From Odoribacter sp. (GTDB taxonomy: Bacteria > Bacteroidota > Bacteroidia > Bacteroidales > Marinifilaceae), in assembly GCA_020024465.1 (NCBI GenBank), contig JAHHTT010000021.1:1-35929 (forward strand): a DNA stretch of 35,929 bases, read 5' to 3'. The position numbers and the translations under genes were made by a program. The notes beneath the pieces are model-generated. The model had not been told where the DNA came from, ran no database searches, and saw only the letters and a list, made by a program, of their open reading frames with translations. This document shows, in pieces, positions 24,088 through 33,097 of the stretch (its first letter is position 1; every line of letters starts with the position of its first letter).

Positions 24088-26376
24088 ATGAATAAAATTC
24101 TGAAAAAGACGTATTTTTCTGAACGTGTAGTTCAGTTGGTCGTAGAAGCTCCGTTGATTGCGCGTTCGCGTAAGCCGGGAAATTTTGTGATTGTACGCGT
24201 AGGTGAAAAAGGAGAGCGTATGCCGTTAACGATTTCGGATGCCGATATTGAAAAAGGTACAATTACACTAGTGGTTCAGAAAATGGGCGTTTCTTCCACG
24301 AAATTGTGTGATTTGAATGAGGGTGATTATATTACAGATTTGGTAGGACCTCTTGGAAAACCAACTCACATTGAGAAAGTGGGTACCGTGTTAGCATGTG
24401 GCGGTGGTGTTGGAGTTGCTCCATTATTGCCTATTATTCGTGCATTCAAGGCTGTAGGCAATCGCGTAATAAGTGTGTTGGCTGCTCGTACAAAGGAATT
24501 GATTATCCTTGAAAAAGAGGTTCGGGAGACCTCTGATGAAGTGATTATCATGACGGATGATGGCAGTTATGGTGAAAAAGGGGTTGTCACAGCAGGAATG
24601 GAGAAGGTAATTGAGCGTGAAAAAGTGGATTTGTGTGTGACGATAGGTCCGGCTATAATGATGAAATTTTGTGAATTACTTACTCGTAAACATGATATAC
24701 CGACTATTGCCAGTTTAAATGCATTAATGGTCGATGGTACAGGTATGTGTGGCGCATGCCGTGTGACTGTTGGAGGTAAAACTCGTTTTACTTGTGTTGA
24801 TGGTCCGGAGTTTAATGCTCATGAAATTGATTTCGATGAAATGTTATCCCGTTTGGGTGGTTTTAAGAAAGCAGAATCAGAAAAGATGGAAGAATTTGTT
24901 CACCACCATGATTGTGCTTTAAGTGATAGAAATGCAGAGTGGCGGAAAGAATTGAGAAATTCAATGAAGGCAAAGGACCGTATGGCTGTCGAACGTGTCG
25001 TAATGCCGGAACGTACTCCTGCAGAGCGTATTGCTAGCCAGCGTTTGGAAGTAAATACTGGTTTGACGAAAGAAATGGCCGTACTAGAAGCTAAACGTTG
25101 CCAAGATTGTGTGAATCCTACCTGTATGGAGGGATGTCCCGTAAGTATTGATATTCCTGGATTTATTAAAAACATTGAACGGGGAAACTTCTTGGAAGCA
25201 GCGGCTGTGTTAAAACGTACAAGTGCTTTGCCTGCTGTTTGTGGACGTGTCTGTCCTCAGGAAAAACAATGTGAATCTAAGTGTTTTTATTTGCAGAAGT
25301 TGAAAAAAGCTCCGGTTGCAATTGGTTATTTGGAGCGTTTTGCTGCCGATTTCGAACGTGACTCTGGTCAGATTGCTATTCCGGAAGTGGCTGCTCCTAA
25401 TGGTATTAAGATTGCCGTTATCGGCTCAGGTCCTTCAGGATTGTCATTCGCGGGTGATATGGTAAAGCGTGGTTATGATGTTACTGTATTTGAAGCATTG
25501 CACGAAATAGGAGGTGTATTGAAATATGGTATTCCGGAATTCCGTTTACCTAATCATATTGTGGATGTTGAAATTGACAACTTGAAAAAAATGGGGGTGA
25601 AGTTTGTTACAAACTTTATCGTTGGTATGACAGAAGGCATCGAGGATTTGAAAAAAGAAGGTTTTACCGGATTTTATGTCGCTTCAGGTGCAGGTTTGCC
25701 TAATTTTATGAATATTCCGGGAGAAAATGCGAATGGTGTTTTATCTTCCAATGAATATTTGACACGCGTAAATTTGATGGGTGCTGATAATGAGTTTTCT
25801 GATACTCCGGTATATCGTGGTAAAAATGTGGTTGTTGTTGGTGGCGGTAATACGGCTATGGACTCTGTACGTACAGCCAGACGTTTAGGGGCTGAACGTG
25901 CAATGATTGTTTATCGCCGTAGTGAGGAAGAAATGCCGGCTCGCTTGGAAGAAGTAAAACATGCTAAAGAAGAAGGATGTGAATTTATCACTTTGACAAA
26001 TCCTGTTGAATACATTAAGGATGAACGTGGCTATGTAAAGCAGGTTCGTGTACAAAAAATGGAATTAGGAGAACCGGATGCGAGTGGTCGTCGCCGTCCG
26101 GTGCCAGTTAAAGACAGTGAGTATTTGATAGATGCGGATGTCGTTGTAGTTGCTGTAGGGGTATCTCCGAATCCTATAGTACCGCGTTCTGTTGCTGGAT
26201 TGGAGTTGTCTAAGAAGGGTACGATTGTTGTGGACGAAGAAACGATGCGTTCTAATTTGCCCGAACTCTTTGCCGGAGGTGACATCGTACGTGGAGGAGC
26301 TACTGTTATTCTAGCTATGGGTGATGGAAGACGTGCGGCAGCACATATGGATGAGCAATTCAAAAAACAGAAATAA
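24088..26376 (+). CDS. Fused NfnA/NfnB-type oxidoreductase (ferredoxin-NADP reductase subunit plus GltD-like subunit)
   Basis: 762 residues. The N-terminal third is a PyrK/NfnA-like reductase with FAD and NAD binding (ACGGGVGVAPLLPIIRAF) and a [2Fe-2S] site (GTGMCGACRVTVGGKTRFTC, about 222-241). The rest is GltD/NfnB-like: two [4Fe-4S] sites (CQDCVNPTCMEGCP; CGRVCPQEKQCESKC), FAD site GSGPSGLSFAGDM, NADPH site VVGGGNTAMDS, and closing AGGDIVRGGATVILAMGDG. The pair in other organisms is electron-bifurcating NADH-dependent ferredoxin:NADP+ oxidoreductase; such fusions are often labelled DHODH electron-transfer subunit/glutamate synthase. No gltB is nearby, so transhydrogenase is the better guess. 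The frame opens at a TTG (24070); ATG 24088 (MNKILKKTYF) fits the family. Confidence 0.9.
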   Translation: MNKILKKTYFSERVVQLVVEAPLIARSRKPGNFVIVRVGEKGERMPLTISDADIEKGTITLVVQKMGVSSTKLCDLNEGDYITDLVGPLGKPTHIEKVGTVLACGGGVGVAPLLPIIRAFKAVGNRVISVLAARTKELIILEKEVRETSDEVIIMTDDGSYGEKGVVTAGMEKVIEREKVDLCVTIGPAIMMKFCELLTRKHDIPTIASLNALMVDGTGMCGACRVTVGGKTRFTCVDGPEFNAHEIDFDEMLSRLGGFKKAESEKMEEFVHHHDCALSDRNAEWRKELRNSMKAKDRMAVERVVMPERTPAERIASQRLEVNTGLTKEMAVLEAKRCQDCVNPTCMEGCPVSIDIPGFIKNIERGNFLEAAAVLKRTSALPAVCGRVCPQEKQCESKCFYLQKLKKAPVAIGYLERFAADFERDSGQIAIPEVAAPNGIKIAVIGSGPSGLSFAGDMVKRGYDVTVFEALHEIGGVLKYGIPEFRLPNHIVDVEIDNLKKMGVKFVTNFIVGMTEGIEDLKKEGFTGFYVASGAGLPNFMNIPGENANGVLSSNEYLTRVNLMGADNEFSDTPVYRGKNVVVVGGGNTAMDSVRTARRLGAERAMIVYRRSEEEMPARLEEVKHAKEEGCEFITLTNPVEYIKDERGYVKQVRVQKMELGEPDASGRRRPVPVKDSEYLIDADVVVVAVGVSPNPIVPRSVAGLELSKKGTIVVDEETMRSNLPELFAGGDIVRGGATVILAMGDGRRAAAHMDEQFKKQK

Positions 26377-26400
26377 GTATATTGCTAATCAATCTGAATT

Positions 26401-26439
26401 ATATAACGGTTTTGTTTTAACAGAACCGTTATATTTTTT
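26401..26439 (+). terminator. Terminator between convergent genes
   Basis: A perfect 11-bp stem, ATATAACGGTT (26401-26411) with AACCGTTATAT (26424-26434), 12-base loop, then TTTTT. Leftward it overlaps the end of the zinc-ribbon operon but has a weaker T-tract in that direction. Confidence 0.85.
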
Positions 26440-26440
26440 A

Positions 26441-26647
26441 TTAATATCTTACTGTTCGTTTAGGAGAACCGCTCCATGAACATCCAAGACAATAGATGGT
26501 TTCTATATCAAATCCTTCCAGATTTTCGTTAGGTTTAGAAGGAATAACTTCAAAATCAATTGAAACATATACTAAGCGGCGTTCTCCATTTTTGTTTAGT
26601 ACATAGAAATTGGCAATTTTGCATTGGGGGCATAGTCTTTTTCTCAT
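26441..26647 (-). CDS. Small zinc-ribbon protein of unknown function
   Basis: 68 residues with two Cys pairs, CPQC at residues 6-9 and CLGC at about 53-56, the spacing of a zinc ribbon, around a beta-rich middle (RRLVYVSIDFEVIPS). No catalytic motif. It resembles small conserved Bacteroidota proteins without assigned role. It is last in the leftward operon after the TIGR02757 gene (28-base gap), and its end abuts the bidirectional hairpin. A nucleic-acid or protein-binding adaptor is possible but unproven. Confidence 0.75.
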   Translation of the reverse strand: MRKRLCPQCKIANFYVLNKNGERRLVYVSIDFEVIPSKPNENLEGFDIETIYCLGCSWSGSPKRTVRY

Positions 26648-26675
26648 AATTCAGTAAATAGAAAAATATAGGTTG

Positions 26676-27470
26676 TTATAAATACTGCTCTTTGTAATTG
26701 TTTTGTCTGTTGAAAGCTCCTAGTCCGAATAGTGCAAAATCGTATCGGATAGGATCAATGGGATCAAATTTCTGAAGGTGTTCTGTCAATTCTTTTACAG
26801 CAATGGCATCGTTCTGTTTACGGGTCAAGAGGCCTAGTTGGCGGCTGATATTGCCTGTGTGTAAATCTAGCGGAATAAGTAGTGCAGACATTGGAATGTT
26901 TTTCCATAGTCCGAAATCAATTCCTTTGGAGTCGTTTCGCACCATCCAGCGTAAAAACATATTAATTCGCTTACAGGCAGAGCCTTTATCCACATTGGCA
27001 ATGTGACGTAGTACTCTTGGTTCTGCTGGTAATGCCGTGAAAGAATGATACCAGTCACTTAAAACTTTGAACATATTTTGATGTCGTTGCCATGAATTTG
27101 TAAAGATGCTTTCCAATCCTCCGTCCTGTCGGTAAATCTTTGCTAACGATCGCATGAAATAAATGCAGTCATAACCATTGAATGTACGGTGTTTAAAATG
27201 TTTAAAGCGTTCAAAATCTGTATCGGGTGCATTCATAATGAAGTCGTAAGGGACAAAATCCATGTATTGCATTAATTCCTTGCATTTATTGATGATTGTC
27301 GGACGTTGTCCCCATGCCAAAGAGGCGGCTAGAAAACCTGAAATCTCAATGTCTTCCTTGCTCTCAAATAGCTTGGGTATCTGTATGGGATCTGTTTTTA
27401 TAAAAAAATCAGAGCGACAATAAGCTATATATTTCTCATCTAAAAGTTGTTTGATTTCTTTTGATGTCAT
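26676..27470 (-). CDS. TIGR02757 (DUF2400) family protein
   Basis: 264 residues from ATG 27470 (MTSKEIKQLLDEKY); a longer frame to 27515 would overlap the upstream gene. Family landmarks: ISGFLAASLAWGQRPTIINKC, RTFNGYDCIYFMRSL, KRINMFLRWMVRNDSKGIDFGLW, IPLDLHTGNISRQLGL, and IDPIRYDFALFGLGAF. The arrangement is reminiscent of the HhH-GPD DNA glycosylase fold, so a DNA or nucleotide link is suspected, but no activity is established. Third gene of the leftward operon, 25 bases after mnmD. Confidence 0.85.
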   Translation of the reverse strand: MTSKEIKQLLDEKYIAYCRSDFFIKTDPIQIPKLFESKEDIEISGFLAASLAWGQRPTIINKCKELMQYMDFVPYDFIMNAPDTDFERFKHFKHRTFNGYDCIYFMRSLAKIYRQDGGLESIFTNSWQRHQNMFKVLSDWYHSFTALPAEPRVLRHIANVDKGSACKRINMFLRWMVRNDSKGIDFGLWKNIPMSALLIPLDLHTGNISRQLGLLTRKQNDAIAVKELTEHLQKFDPIDPIRYDFALFGLGAFNRQNNYKEQYL

Positions 27471-27495
27471 TTTATTCAAATTGCAGATTTGAAAA

Positions 27496-28170
27496 TTATA
27501 GTATTTTATATGCACGCAACATTTCTCGTTTGCCTGGTGGTCCCGGGAGGCGTTTAATGGTAAAACCGACTGATCGTAGAGCCTGCTTGACGATCCCTTT
27601 TACACAATAAGTGACAAGTATACCATGGGTATGTAGGGAGGCATGGAAACGGGCAAAGACTTCTGTTGTCCAAAGATGGGGTTGAACATCTGGATTAAAG
27701 GCATCAAAATATACGATATCGAATATTGGGGGTATGTCAATGTCGCGAAAATCGCATTGGTGTTTGCAGATTCTGAAAAAAGGAGTCAGCTGTTGCTCCT
27801 TTTCCCAAGAAGCTGTATGAAGCGCATCAAATAATGATTTATCACAATTATCAAGCTGTATCGGATAATTTAGATGCTTGATTTCCTCTGGAGTTAGTGG
27901 ATATTTTTCAAGCGTATGATAGCATACGGGTATCTGCTTTTCATTGGCATGGAGCAATGTAAGATAGGCATTAAGACCTGTGCCGAAGCCTGCTTCTAAA
28001 ATACGGAGAGTGGTTGTATTGGGATTTACTCCCAGCCAGAAATCAAATCCTGCTTGTAGAAAAATATGTTGGGATTCTTGTATTGCACCATGGACTGAAT
28101 GATAATGTTCATTCAGTTCCGGAACATATAATGTGACGCTTCCGTCTTCTGTCTCTACAAATTTATGCAT
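27496..28170 (-). CDS. mnmD: MnmD-like tRNA (5-methylaminomethyl-2-thiouridine) methyltransferase
   Basis: 224 residues from ATG 28170 (MHKFVETEDGSVTLYVPELNEHYHS). S-adenosylmethionine site EAGFGTGLNAYL; MnmC-N (DUF752) signature FDAFNPDVQPHLWTTEVF; and the diagnostic C-terminal GILVTYCVKGIVKQAL and RLPGPPGKREMLRA. It matches the methyltransferase half of MnmC without the FAD oxidoreductase half. It would do the last methylation of mnm5(s2)U34 in tRNA wobble positions, in the cytoplasm. It starts one base after the threonine aldolase stop, so translation is probably coupled. A longer frame from 28188 would overlap that gene. Confidence 0.9.
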   Translation of the reverse strand: MHKFVETEDGSVTLYVPELNEHYHSVHGAIQESQHIFLQAGFDFWLGVNPNTTTLRILEAGFGTGLNAYLTLLHANEKQIPVCYHTLEKYPLTPEEIKHLNYPIQLDNCDKSLFDALHTASWEKEQQLTPFFRICKHQCDFRDIDIPPIFDIVYFDAFNPDVQPHLWTTEVFARFHASLHTHGILVTYCVKGIVKQALRSVGFTIKRLPGPPGKREMLRAYKIL

Positions 28171-28171
28171 A

Positions 28172-29197
28172 TTAGCAAAGTTCGGCACGTAATAAATTCA
28201 CAAATTCGATAATGTCGCTTTCTGTTGTATCAAAAGAACATACCCAACGTACTTCAGATGCGTTTTCGTCCCATACATAGAAGAAGCATTGTTCTTGTAA
28301 TACCTGTATTTTATCGCGGGGGATAATGGCAAATATTTCATTGCCCTGCACTTTTTGAGTGATGCGGACTCCGGGAATTTTAGAGGCTTCGTTTGCAAGT
28401 TTTTGGGCCATACGATTGGCATGGGATGCTGTTTGAAGCCAAAGATTGTCTTTTAAGACTGCCGAAAATTGAGCTGCAATAAAACGGGTCTTGGAGTGTA
28501 ACTGCATTAATTGTTTGCGGATAAAAGGTATTTCGCCGGTCGTTGAAGTATTGAAAAAGATTACAGCTTCTCCAAATATCATACCATTCTTAGTACCTCC
28601 GAAGCTTAAAACATCAATGCCTGCATCTGTTGTGATTTCTCGTGGGGAGCATTTCAAATAGGCGATTGCATTGGAAAGCCGCGCTCCGTCCATATGTACA
28701 TACATGTTGTGTGCATGTGCATAGTCGCATATCTCTTTCAGTTCTTCCCGGTCATAGACTGTGCCTAATTCTGTGCATTGGGTCAGGGAAATGATTTTAG
28801 GCTGTACATGGTGTTGATCTCCAAATCCATGCATATGGTTTTCTATCAATCCGATATTGAGTTTTCCGTCGAATGTCGGTACTGTTAGCAGTTTGCTCCC
28901 ACTTTGTTTTTCGATAGCCCCGCATTCGTCTACATTGATGTGTGCTGTTTCTGTGCAAATGATGGCGTGATGCGAACGAGTAAAAGCTGAGAGACTCAGA
29001 ATATTGGCTCCTGTACCGTTGTATACAAAAAAAACTTCAATATTCTCGCCGAATATTGCCTTGAAATCCGCAATGGCCTTTGCTGAGTATTCATCCTCGC
29101 CATAAGAGTGCTGGTGACCGTAACTCGCTTCTTCCAGCGCTTTAAATACTTCCGGCAGTACTCCGGAAAAATTGTCACTTCCGAATCCTCGAATCAT
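28172..29197 (-). CDS. ltaE: Low-specificity L-threonine aldolase (PLP enzyme)
   Basis: 341 residues, fold-type I PLP enzyme cleaving L-threonine/allo-threonine to glycine and acetaldehyde. Landmarks: N-terminal RGFGSDNFSGVLPEVFKAL and GEDEYSAKA; HINVDECGA; HMDGARLSNAIAYL; PLP-lysine region DVLSFGGTKNGMIFGEAV. Length is normal. It is first in the operon ltaE-mnmD-TIGR02757-zinc ribbon. A -7 box TATCTTTG lies at 29239-29232 (minus strand), without a clear TTG. Glycine from this enzyme could feed the glycine cleavage system whose H protein is elsewhere in the window; this is only a metabolic link. Confidence 0.93.
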   Translation of the reverse strand: MIRGFGSDNFSGVLPEVFKALEEASYGHQHSYGEDEYSAKAIADFKAIFGENIEVFFVYNGTGANILSLSAFTRSHHAIICTETAHINVDECGAIEKQSGSKLLTVPTFDGKLNIGLIENHMHGFGDQHHVQPKIISLTQCTELGTVYDREELKEICDYAHAHNMYVHMDGARLSNAIAYLKCSPREITTDAGIDVLSFGGTKNGMIFGEAVIFFNTSTTGEIPFIRKQLMQLHSKTRFIAAQFSAVLKDNLWLQTASHANRMAQKLANEASKIPGVRITQKVQGNEIFAIIPRDKIQVLQEQCFFYVWDENASEVRWVCSFDTTESDIIEFVNLLRAELC

Positions 29198-29231
29198 GAT
29201 TATTAGGTTTATACTTGGTTTAAGTTATTGG

Positions 29232-29239
29232 CAAAGATA
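29232..29239 (-). promoter_or_regulatory. -7 box of the ltaE operon
   Basis: TATCTTTG on the minus strand, 34 bases before ATG 29197. The -33 element is not evident. Confidence 0.45.
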
Positions 29240-29303
29240 GTAATTTGTTGAAAACTTTCGATAAATTGGAAAATTGTATTATCTTGGTCTCCAAATTTAA
29301 TAT

Positions 29304-30839
29304 ATGAAATCTATGTTTTTAGACAGATTCAGATCGATGTGCTACCGTTGTTTGGCCGGATGGATATTTGTTGCTCTGTTGATGGTTGCCTGTGGTCGTG
29401 AAGAACGGACTGTTGTCTTGTTGCACACCAATGATAGTCATGGGAGTATATTGCCTGTGAACGGTTTCGGTGGAATGGCAGAACGGGCAACTGTCATAGA
29501 CAGTTTGAGAAAATTGTATCAGGATAAGATTTTATTGCTCGATGCAGGTGATTTTAATACGGGGCAGGCTGTTTCCAATATGTTTTGTGCACGTCCGGAT
29601 ATTTTGGCTTATAATTATATGGGATATGATGCAGTAACATTGGGAAATCATGAATTTGACCAGCCGATAGATACCTTGTTGCAACAGATGAATTGGGCGA
29701 ATTTCCCTTTTGTCATTTCTAATGTTTCCTACAAAGGTGAACCATTGGGGACAGAAACGTTGGTGAAAAAGGTGAATGGAGTGCGTATAGGACTTTTTGG
29801 TATTTTGACAAAAGCTACGGCACAAATAAGTGTAAATGTTCAAAATGTGGCTTTTACGGATGAAGTGGAAGCTGCTCGCAAGGCTGTGAAAAAACTGCAG
29901 CAGCAGAATGTTGATCTGATAATCGGAATGGTACATCTGGGTTTTACAGAATCGACGTCTGAATATATTACTTCCCAAAAATTGGCTGCTGCGGTAGAAG
30001 GGATAGATATTCTTGTTGATGGCCATTCTCATTCTTATATAGAAAAGCCTCTGAAGATTAATGGAACATGGATTGTAACAGCCAACCAAAGCGGACGTTT
30101 TATCGGTGAGGGGAAAGTGAAGGTGTGTAAAGGTGGTATTGTTTCTTTTGACTGGAAACCACTACCGGTGAATAATATATCTCCACATAACTTTTTGAAG
30201 ACTGTGTTACAGCCTTATGTAGATGCCGCCAATAAAGATTTGCAGACAGTTATTGGTGAAGCCGACGATACATTTGTACTGTTTAGGAATAAGGAAAATT
30301 TGGGGCGTTATAGAGAAGTGGCATTGGGAAATCTGCTGACAGATGCCTTGAAGTGGAAAACAGAACAACTGCATTTGAATGTCGATTTTGCTCTGACCAA
30401 TTCGGGCGGGATCCGTGAAGAGCTGGCACAGGGAAAAATAACCAAAGGAGACATTCTTTCCATTCTCCCCTTTGGTAATGAATTGGAGGTCGTTGCGATG
30501 AAAGGAGAGGATGTTGTTAAATTATTTGATTTTCTGGCAACAGTTGAACTGGGAAGCGGTACGTTTCCGCAGGTGTCTGAAGAAGTGAGAGTTGTTTTTA
30601 ATCAGGATGATAAAACATTGAAATCCCTGACAATTGGAGGAGATCCTGTCGATAGGGAGCGGATATATTATATGGCAACTTGTGATTATGTGGCAGCTGG
30701 AAAGGATGGTTATTCGGCTGGTTTGTCGAATGTCATGGATCGACAGAAAACTTCTGTTTTGATAGCGGAAGCCTTGATGGAATATATTCAGCATCTGGAG
30801 AAAGTCTCTCCTAAAATAGAAGGGAGGATAAAATTGTAA
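29304..30839 (+). CDS. 5'-nucleotidase / UshA-type lipoprotein
   Basis: 511 residues. An N-terminal hydrophobic stretch ending LLMVAC is a lipobox (Cys about residue 30), so an envelope lipoprotein. Calcineurin-like metallophosphatase domain (about 38-280): HTNDSHG, DAGDFNTG, LGNHEFD, GMVHLGF, VDGHSHS, the dimetal ligands being intact. C-terminal 5'-nucleotidase domain (about 310-500: LGNLLTDALKW, NSGGIREELAQGKITKGDI, PFGNELEVV, DYVAAGKDGYSA). It should strip phosphate from extracellular nucleotides or cyclic nucleotides for salvage. In several Bacteroidetes, from memory, the two domains are split over adjacent genes; here they are one chain. Followed by two envelope genes. Confidence 0.92.
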   Translation: MKSMFLDRFRSMCYRCLAGWIFVALLMVACGREERTVVLLHTNDSHGSILPVNGFGGMAERATVIDSLRKLYQDKILLLDAGDFNTGQAVSNMFCARPDILAYNYMGYDAVTLGNHEFDQPIDTLLQQMNWANFPFVISNVSYKGEPLGTETLVKKVNGVRIGLFGILTKATAQISVNVQNVAFTDEVEAARKAVKKLQQQNVDLIIGMVHLGFTESTSEYITSQKLAAAVEGIDILVDGHSHSYIEKPLKINGTWIVTANQSGRFIGEGKVKVCKGGIVSFDWKPLPVNNISPHNFLKTVLQPYVDAANKDLQTVIGEADDTFVLFRNKENLGRYREVALGNLLTDALKWKTEQLHLNVDFALTNSGGIREELAQGKITKGDILSILPFGNELEVVAMKGEDVVKLFDFLATVELGSGTFPQVSEEVRVVFNQDDKTLKSLTIGGDPVDRERIYYMATCDYVAAGKDGYSAGLSNVMDRQKTSVLIAEALMEYIQHLEKVSPKIEGRIKL

Positions 30840-30900
30840 CTGTTTTATTGTGATAACTTTTTTGTTTTATCCGTATCGGAGAATGATTTGTTGTTAATAT

Positions 30901-31863
30901 ATGCGTTGGATTTTAAATATATTTATATTCAATATTGTATTGATTATAGTATCGTGTAATTCTAAAGTTTTTATTGACGAATTTCTGCAGGATTCTTCTC
31001 CAGTTTCTGTAACGGAAGAAAAAGGCGATGTAATGCTGAAATTTAGAGCGGATAATTGGGATATACTGGGTATAGGCAATATAAATTCGGATTTTCATGT
31101 GGAAGCGATGGATTTGGAGGGTAATTCTAAAGAACTTCCTTTTAAGAATGGTGAGACAGGTATTGTGCGCTGTCATAATGATTTCTTTGATTTTAGCATT
31201 GAAAAGAGACTGGGTGATGAACTGAAATTTACCTTATGGGAAAATTTATACGATTCTCCGGTTGGCATATCTGTAAAAGTCGGTAATCAATATGAGCAGA
31301 AAGATATAGAAGTCAAGGTAGGAATAATGCAAAAATATCGGATTGACAGCGTGGTATATGATTGGGAGAAATGGGATTTATATACGATAGGCATTGTTTT
31401 GGTGGATTCTCTGGTGGCAGACAATAGTAAAGGTATCTCCCCTCTTGCCGTTACATTTTATCCTTATAAAAATGCGGTCCGCCATATAAAGCTTTCTTCC
31501 TCAAATGGTCTGTGGGAAAATTTTAAGGAAGAATGCCGTAGATGTTTGGGAATGCCTCTACCACAGATAACTGTCCCTGATTTGAAGGATGGACATCCGG
31601 TGTCGGGTAGTACAACGATTACATTCGGTTTGGAGGAACAGCAATTAGCGGTGGATTTGGATAAAAATCTGAAAGCGGAAAAAAACGTAGTTGCAGGTGA
31701 TATCAGAAAATTGATGATTTATAATGGACTTGATAGATATTCTGTCCCGTATAAAGTTTATGTATCCCATCCGAAAACAGGGCGGCAGAGGATATTTGAA
31801 GGAATATTGCAGAGTGAATGCCCCAGGGATTATTTAGTGGTGTCTGAAAAAATCATACGATAG
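30901..31863 (+). CDS. Lipoprotein of unknown function
   Basis: 320 residues. The N-terminus FIFNIVLIIVSCNSK is a lipoprotein signal with lipobox Cys at about residue 19. The rest looks beta-rich, with no recognised catalytic motif; I cannot assign a family. The next gene begins after a single base (TAG A ATG) and encodes a PagL-like outer-membrane barrel, which suggests that the two are translationally coupled and act together at the outer membrane. The frame has ordinary local codon use. ATG 30901 is preceded by an AT-rich stretch without SD. Confidence 0.78.
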   Translation: MRWILNIFIFNIVLIIVSCNSKVFIDEFLQDSSPVSVTEEKGDVMLKFRADNWDILGIGNINSDFHVEAMDLEGNSKELPFKNGETGIVRCHNDFFDFSIEKRLGDELKFTLWENLYDSPVGISVKVGNQYEQKDIEVKVGIMQKYRIDSVVYDWEKWDLYTIGIVLVDSLVADNSKGISPLAVTFYPYKNAVRHIKLSSSNGLWENFKEECRRCLGMPLPQITVPDLKDGHPVSGSTTITFGLEEQQLAVDLDKNLKAEKNVVAGDIRKLMIYNGLDRYSVPYKVYVSHPKTGRQRIFEGILQSECPRDYLVVSEKIIR

Positions 31864-31864
31864 A

Positions 31865-33094
31865 ATGAAATTGTTTTTGATAACATGGTTCGTCTGCATA
31901 TTTGCGTTCTTGAGTGTAAAATCTACATATGCAGAAGAGAGGGATTCGACGGAGAGCAAATTGCAGCATTCTTTGGGGCTTGATTTCAAAACTGCTTATG
32001 TATTTCCTACAGACCGCTTTTTTAAAGGAGAAAATGCGGGACAGACTCCTATCCGGAAAAATCTCTCTGCTCATTTGAAGTATGGCATAAAATTTTTGCC
32101 TGCTACATATTTGGGAAAGTATTATCCTTATGCTGTTCAGGGAATAGGAATTGGATATAATTCTTTCAATAATCCCACCGAATTGGGTGATCCCTTGTCT
32201 CTCTATGTCTTTCAGAGTTCTCGGATTGTTACGCTGGGACGTCGGCTTTCGTTGGATTATGAATGGAATTTCGGAGCTTCGTTTGGCTGGAAGAAATATG
32301 ATGAGAGGACAAATTTCTATAATAGAGTTATCGGTTCAAAAATAAATGCTTACATTAGTTTCGGTGTCTCCTTGGACTGGAGAATTACGCCTGCCTCTAA
32401 TCTGAGGATTGGTGCAATGCTTTCTCACTATTCTAACGGAAATACAAGATTTCCGAATGGAGGGATTAATACAATAGGAGGGACTGTCGGTTTCGTTCAC
32501 TGCTTGGGGAGGGCGGATAAACGGCAGACTCCCGGAAATCTCAATTCGGATATAGAATGTGGTGTTTTATTTCGTCCTCACATGAGTTATGATGTGGTTA
32601 TTTATGGTGCAACAAAAAAGAAAGATGTGCTATTGGAAGGGGATAATGTGATTTTGATTCCCGGTTCTTTTGCGATAGCAGGTCTGAATTTTACGCCTTT
32701 CTATAATTTCAGTAAATTTTTTCGGGCCGGTCTTTCATTAGATATGCAATATGATGAAAGTGCCAATATTTCTGAACACATAGCGGATATAAATCCGATG
32801 CCTGATAATACGGATGTTAAATTCTACCGTCCGCCTCTTATCGAGCAGTTTTCTGTAGGATTTTCTCTCAGAGCCGAAGTGGTGATGCCTGTATTCCAGA
32901 TAAACTTAGGTGTCGGAAAAAATGTTGTATGTAGAGGATCCGATACCAATTCTTTTTATCAGATATTTGCATTAAAGGCGAACATGACAAAAAATCTGTT
33001 CTTGCATGTCGGCTACCAGCTCTACCGTTTTCAGGATCCCAATAATTTGATGCTTGGAGTTGGATTCCGTTTCAATGCCAGGGGAGGCAAATGA
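31865..33094 (+). CDS. PagL/acyloxyacyl-hydrolase-like outer-membrane beta-barrel
   Basis: 409 residues. Signal peptide about 1-23 (MKLFLITWFVCIFAFLSVKS, ending at TYA). Alternating hydrophobic beta strands with many aromatic girdle residues run to a C-terminal strand NNLMLGVGFRFNARGGK. Residues 183-210 match the lipid A 3-O-deacylase (PagL) signature: SHYSNGNTRFPNGGINTIGG, with His188 and Ser190 where PagL has its catalytic His/Ser. The third PagL residue (Glu140) corresponds by eye to Asn202. It is about twice the length of PagL. It may act on LPS acyl chains or be a non-catalytic relative. Coupled with the preceding lipoprotein gene; convergent with the chromate transporter genes. Confidence 0.72.
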   Translation: MKLFLITWFVCIFAFLSVKSTYAEERDSTESKLQHSLGLDFKTAYVFPTDRFFKGENAGQTPIRKNLSAHLKYGIKFLPATYLGKYYPYAVQGIGIGYNSFNNPTELGDPLSLYVFQSSRIVTLGRRLSLDYEWNFGASFGWKKYDERTNFYNRVIGSKINAYISFGVSLDWRITPASNLRIGAMLSHYSNGNTRFPNGGINTIGGTVGFVHCLGRADKRQTPGNLNSDIECGVLFRPHMSYDVVIYGATKKKDVLLEGDNVILIPGSFAIAGLNFTPFYNFSKFFRAGLSLDMQYDESANISEHIADINPMPDNTDVKFYRPPLIEQFSVGFSLRAEVVMPVFQINLGVGKNVVCRGSDTNSFYQIFALKANMTKNLFLHVGYQLYRFQDPNNLMLGVGFRFNARGGK

Positions 33095-33097
33095 ATC

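Noticed and set aside
29532..30089. 185-codon minus-strand frame opposite the 5'-nucleotidase gene
   Set aside because: The sense gene has intact metallophosphatase motifs over the same bases; the antisense translation is low-complexity and resembles nothing.
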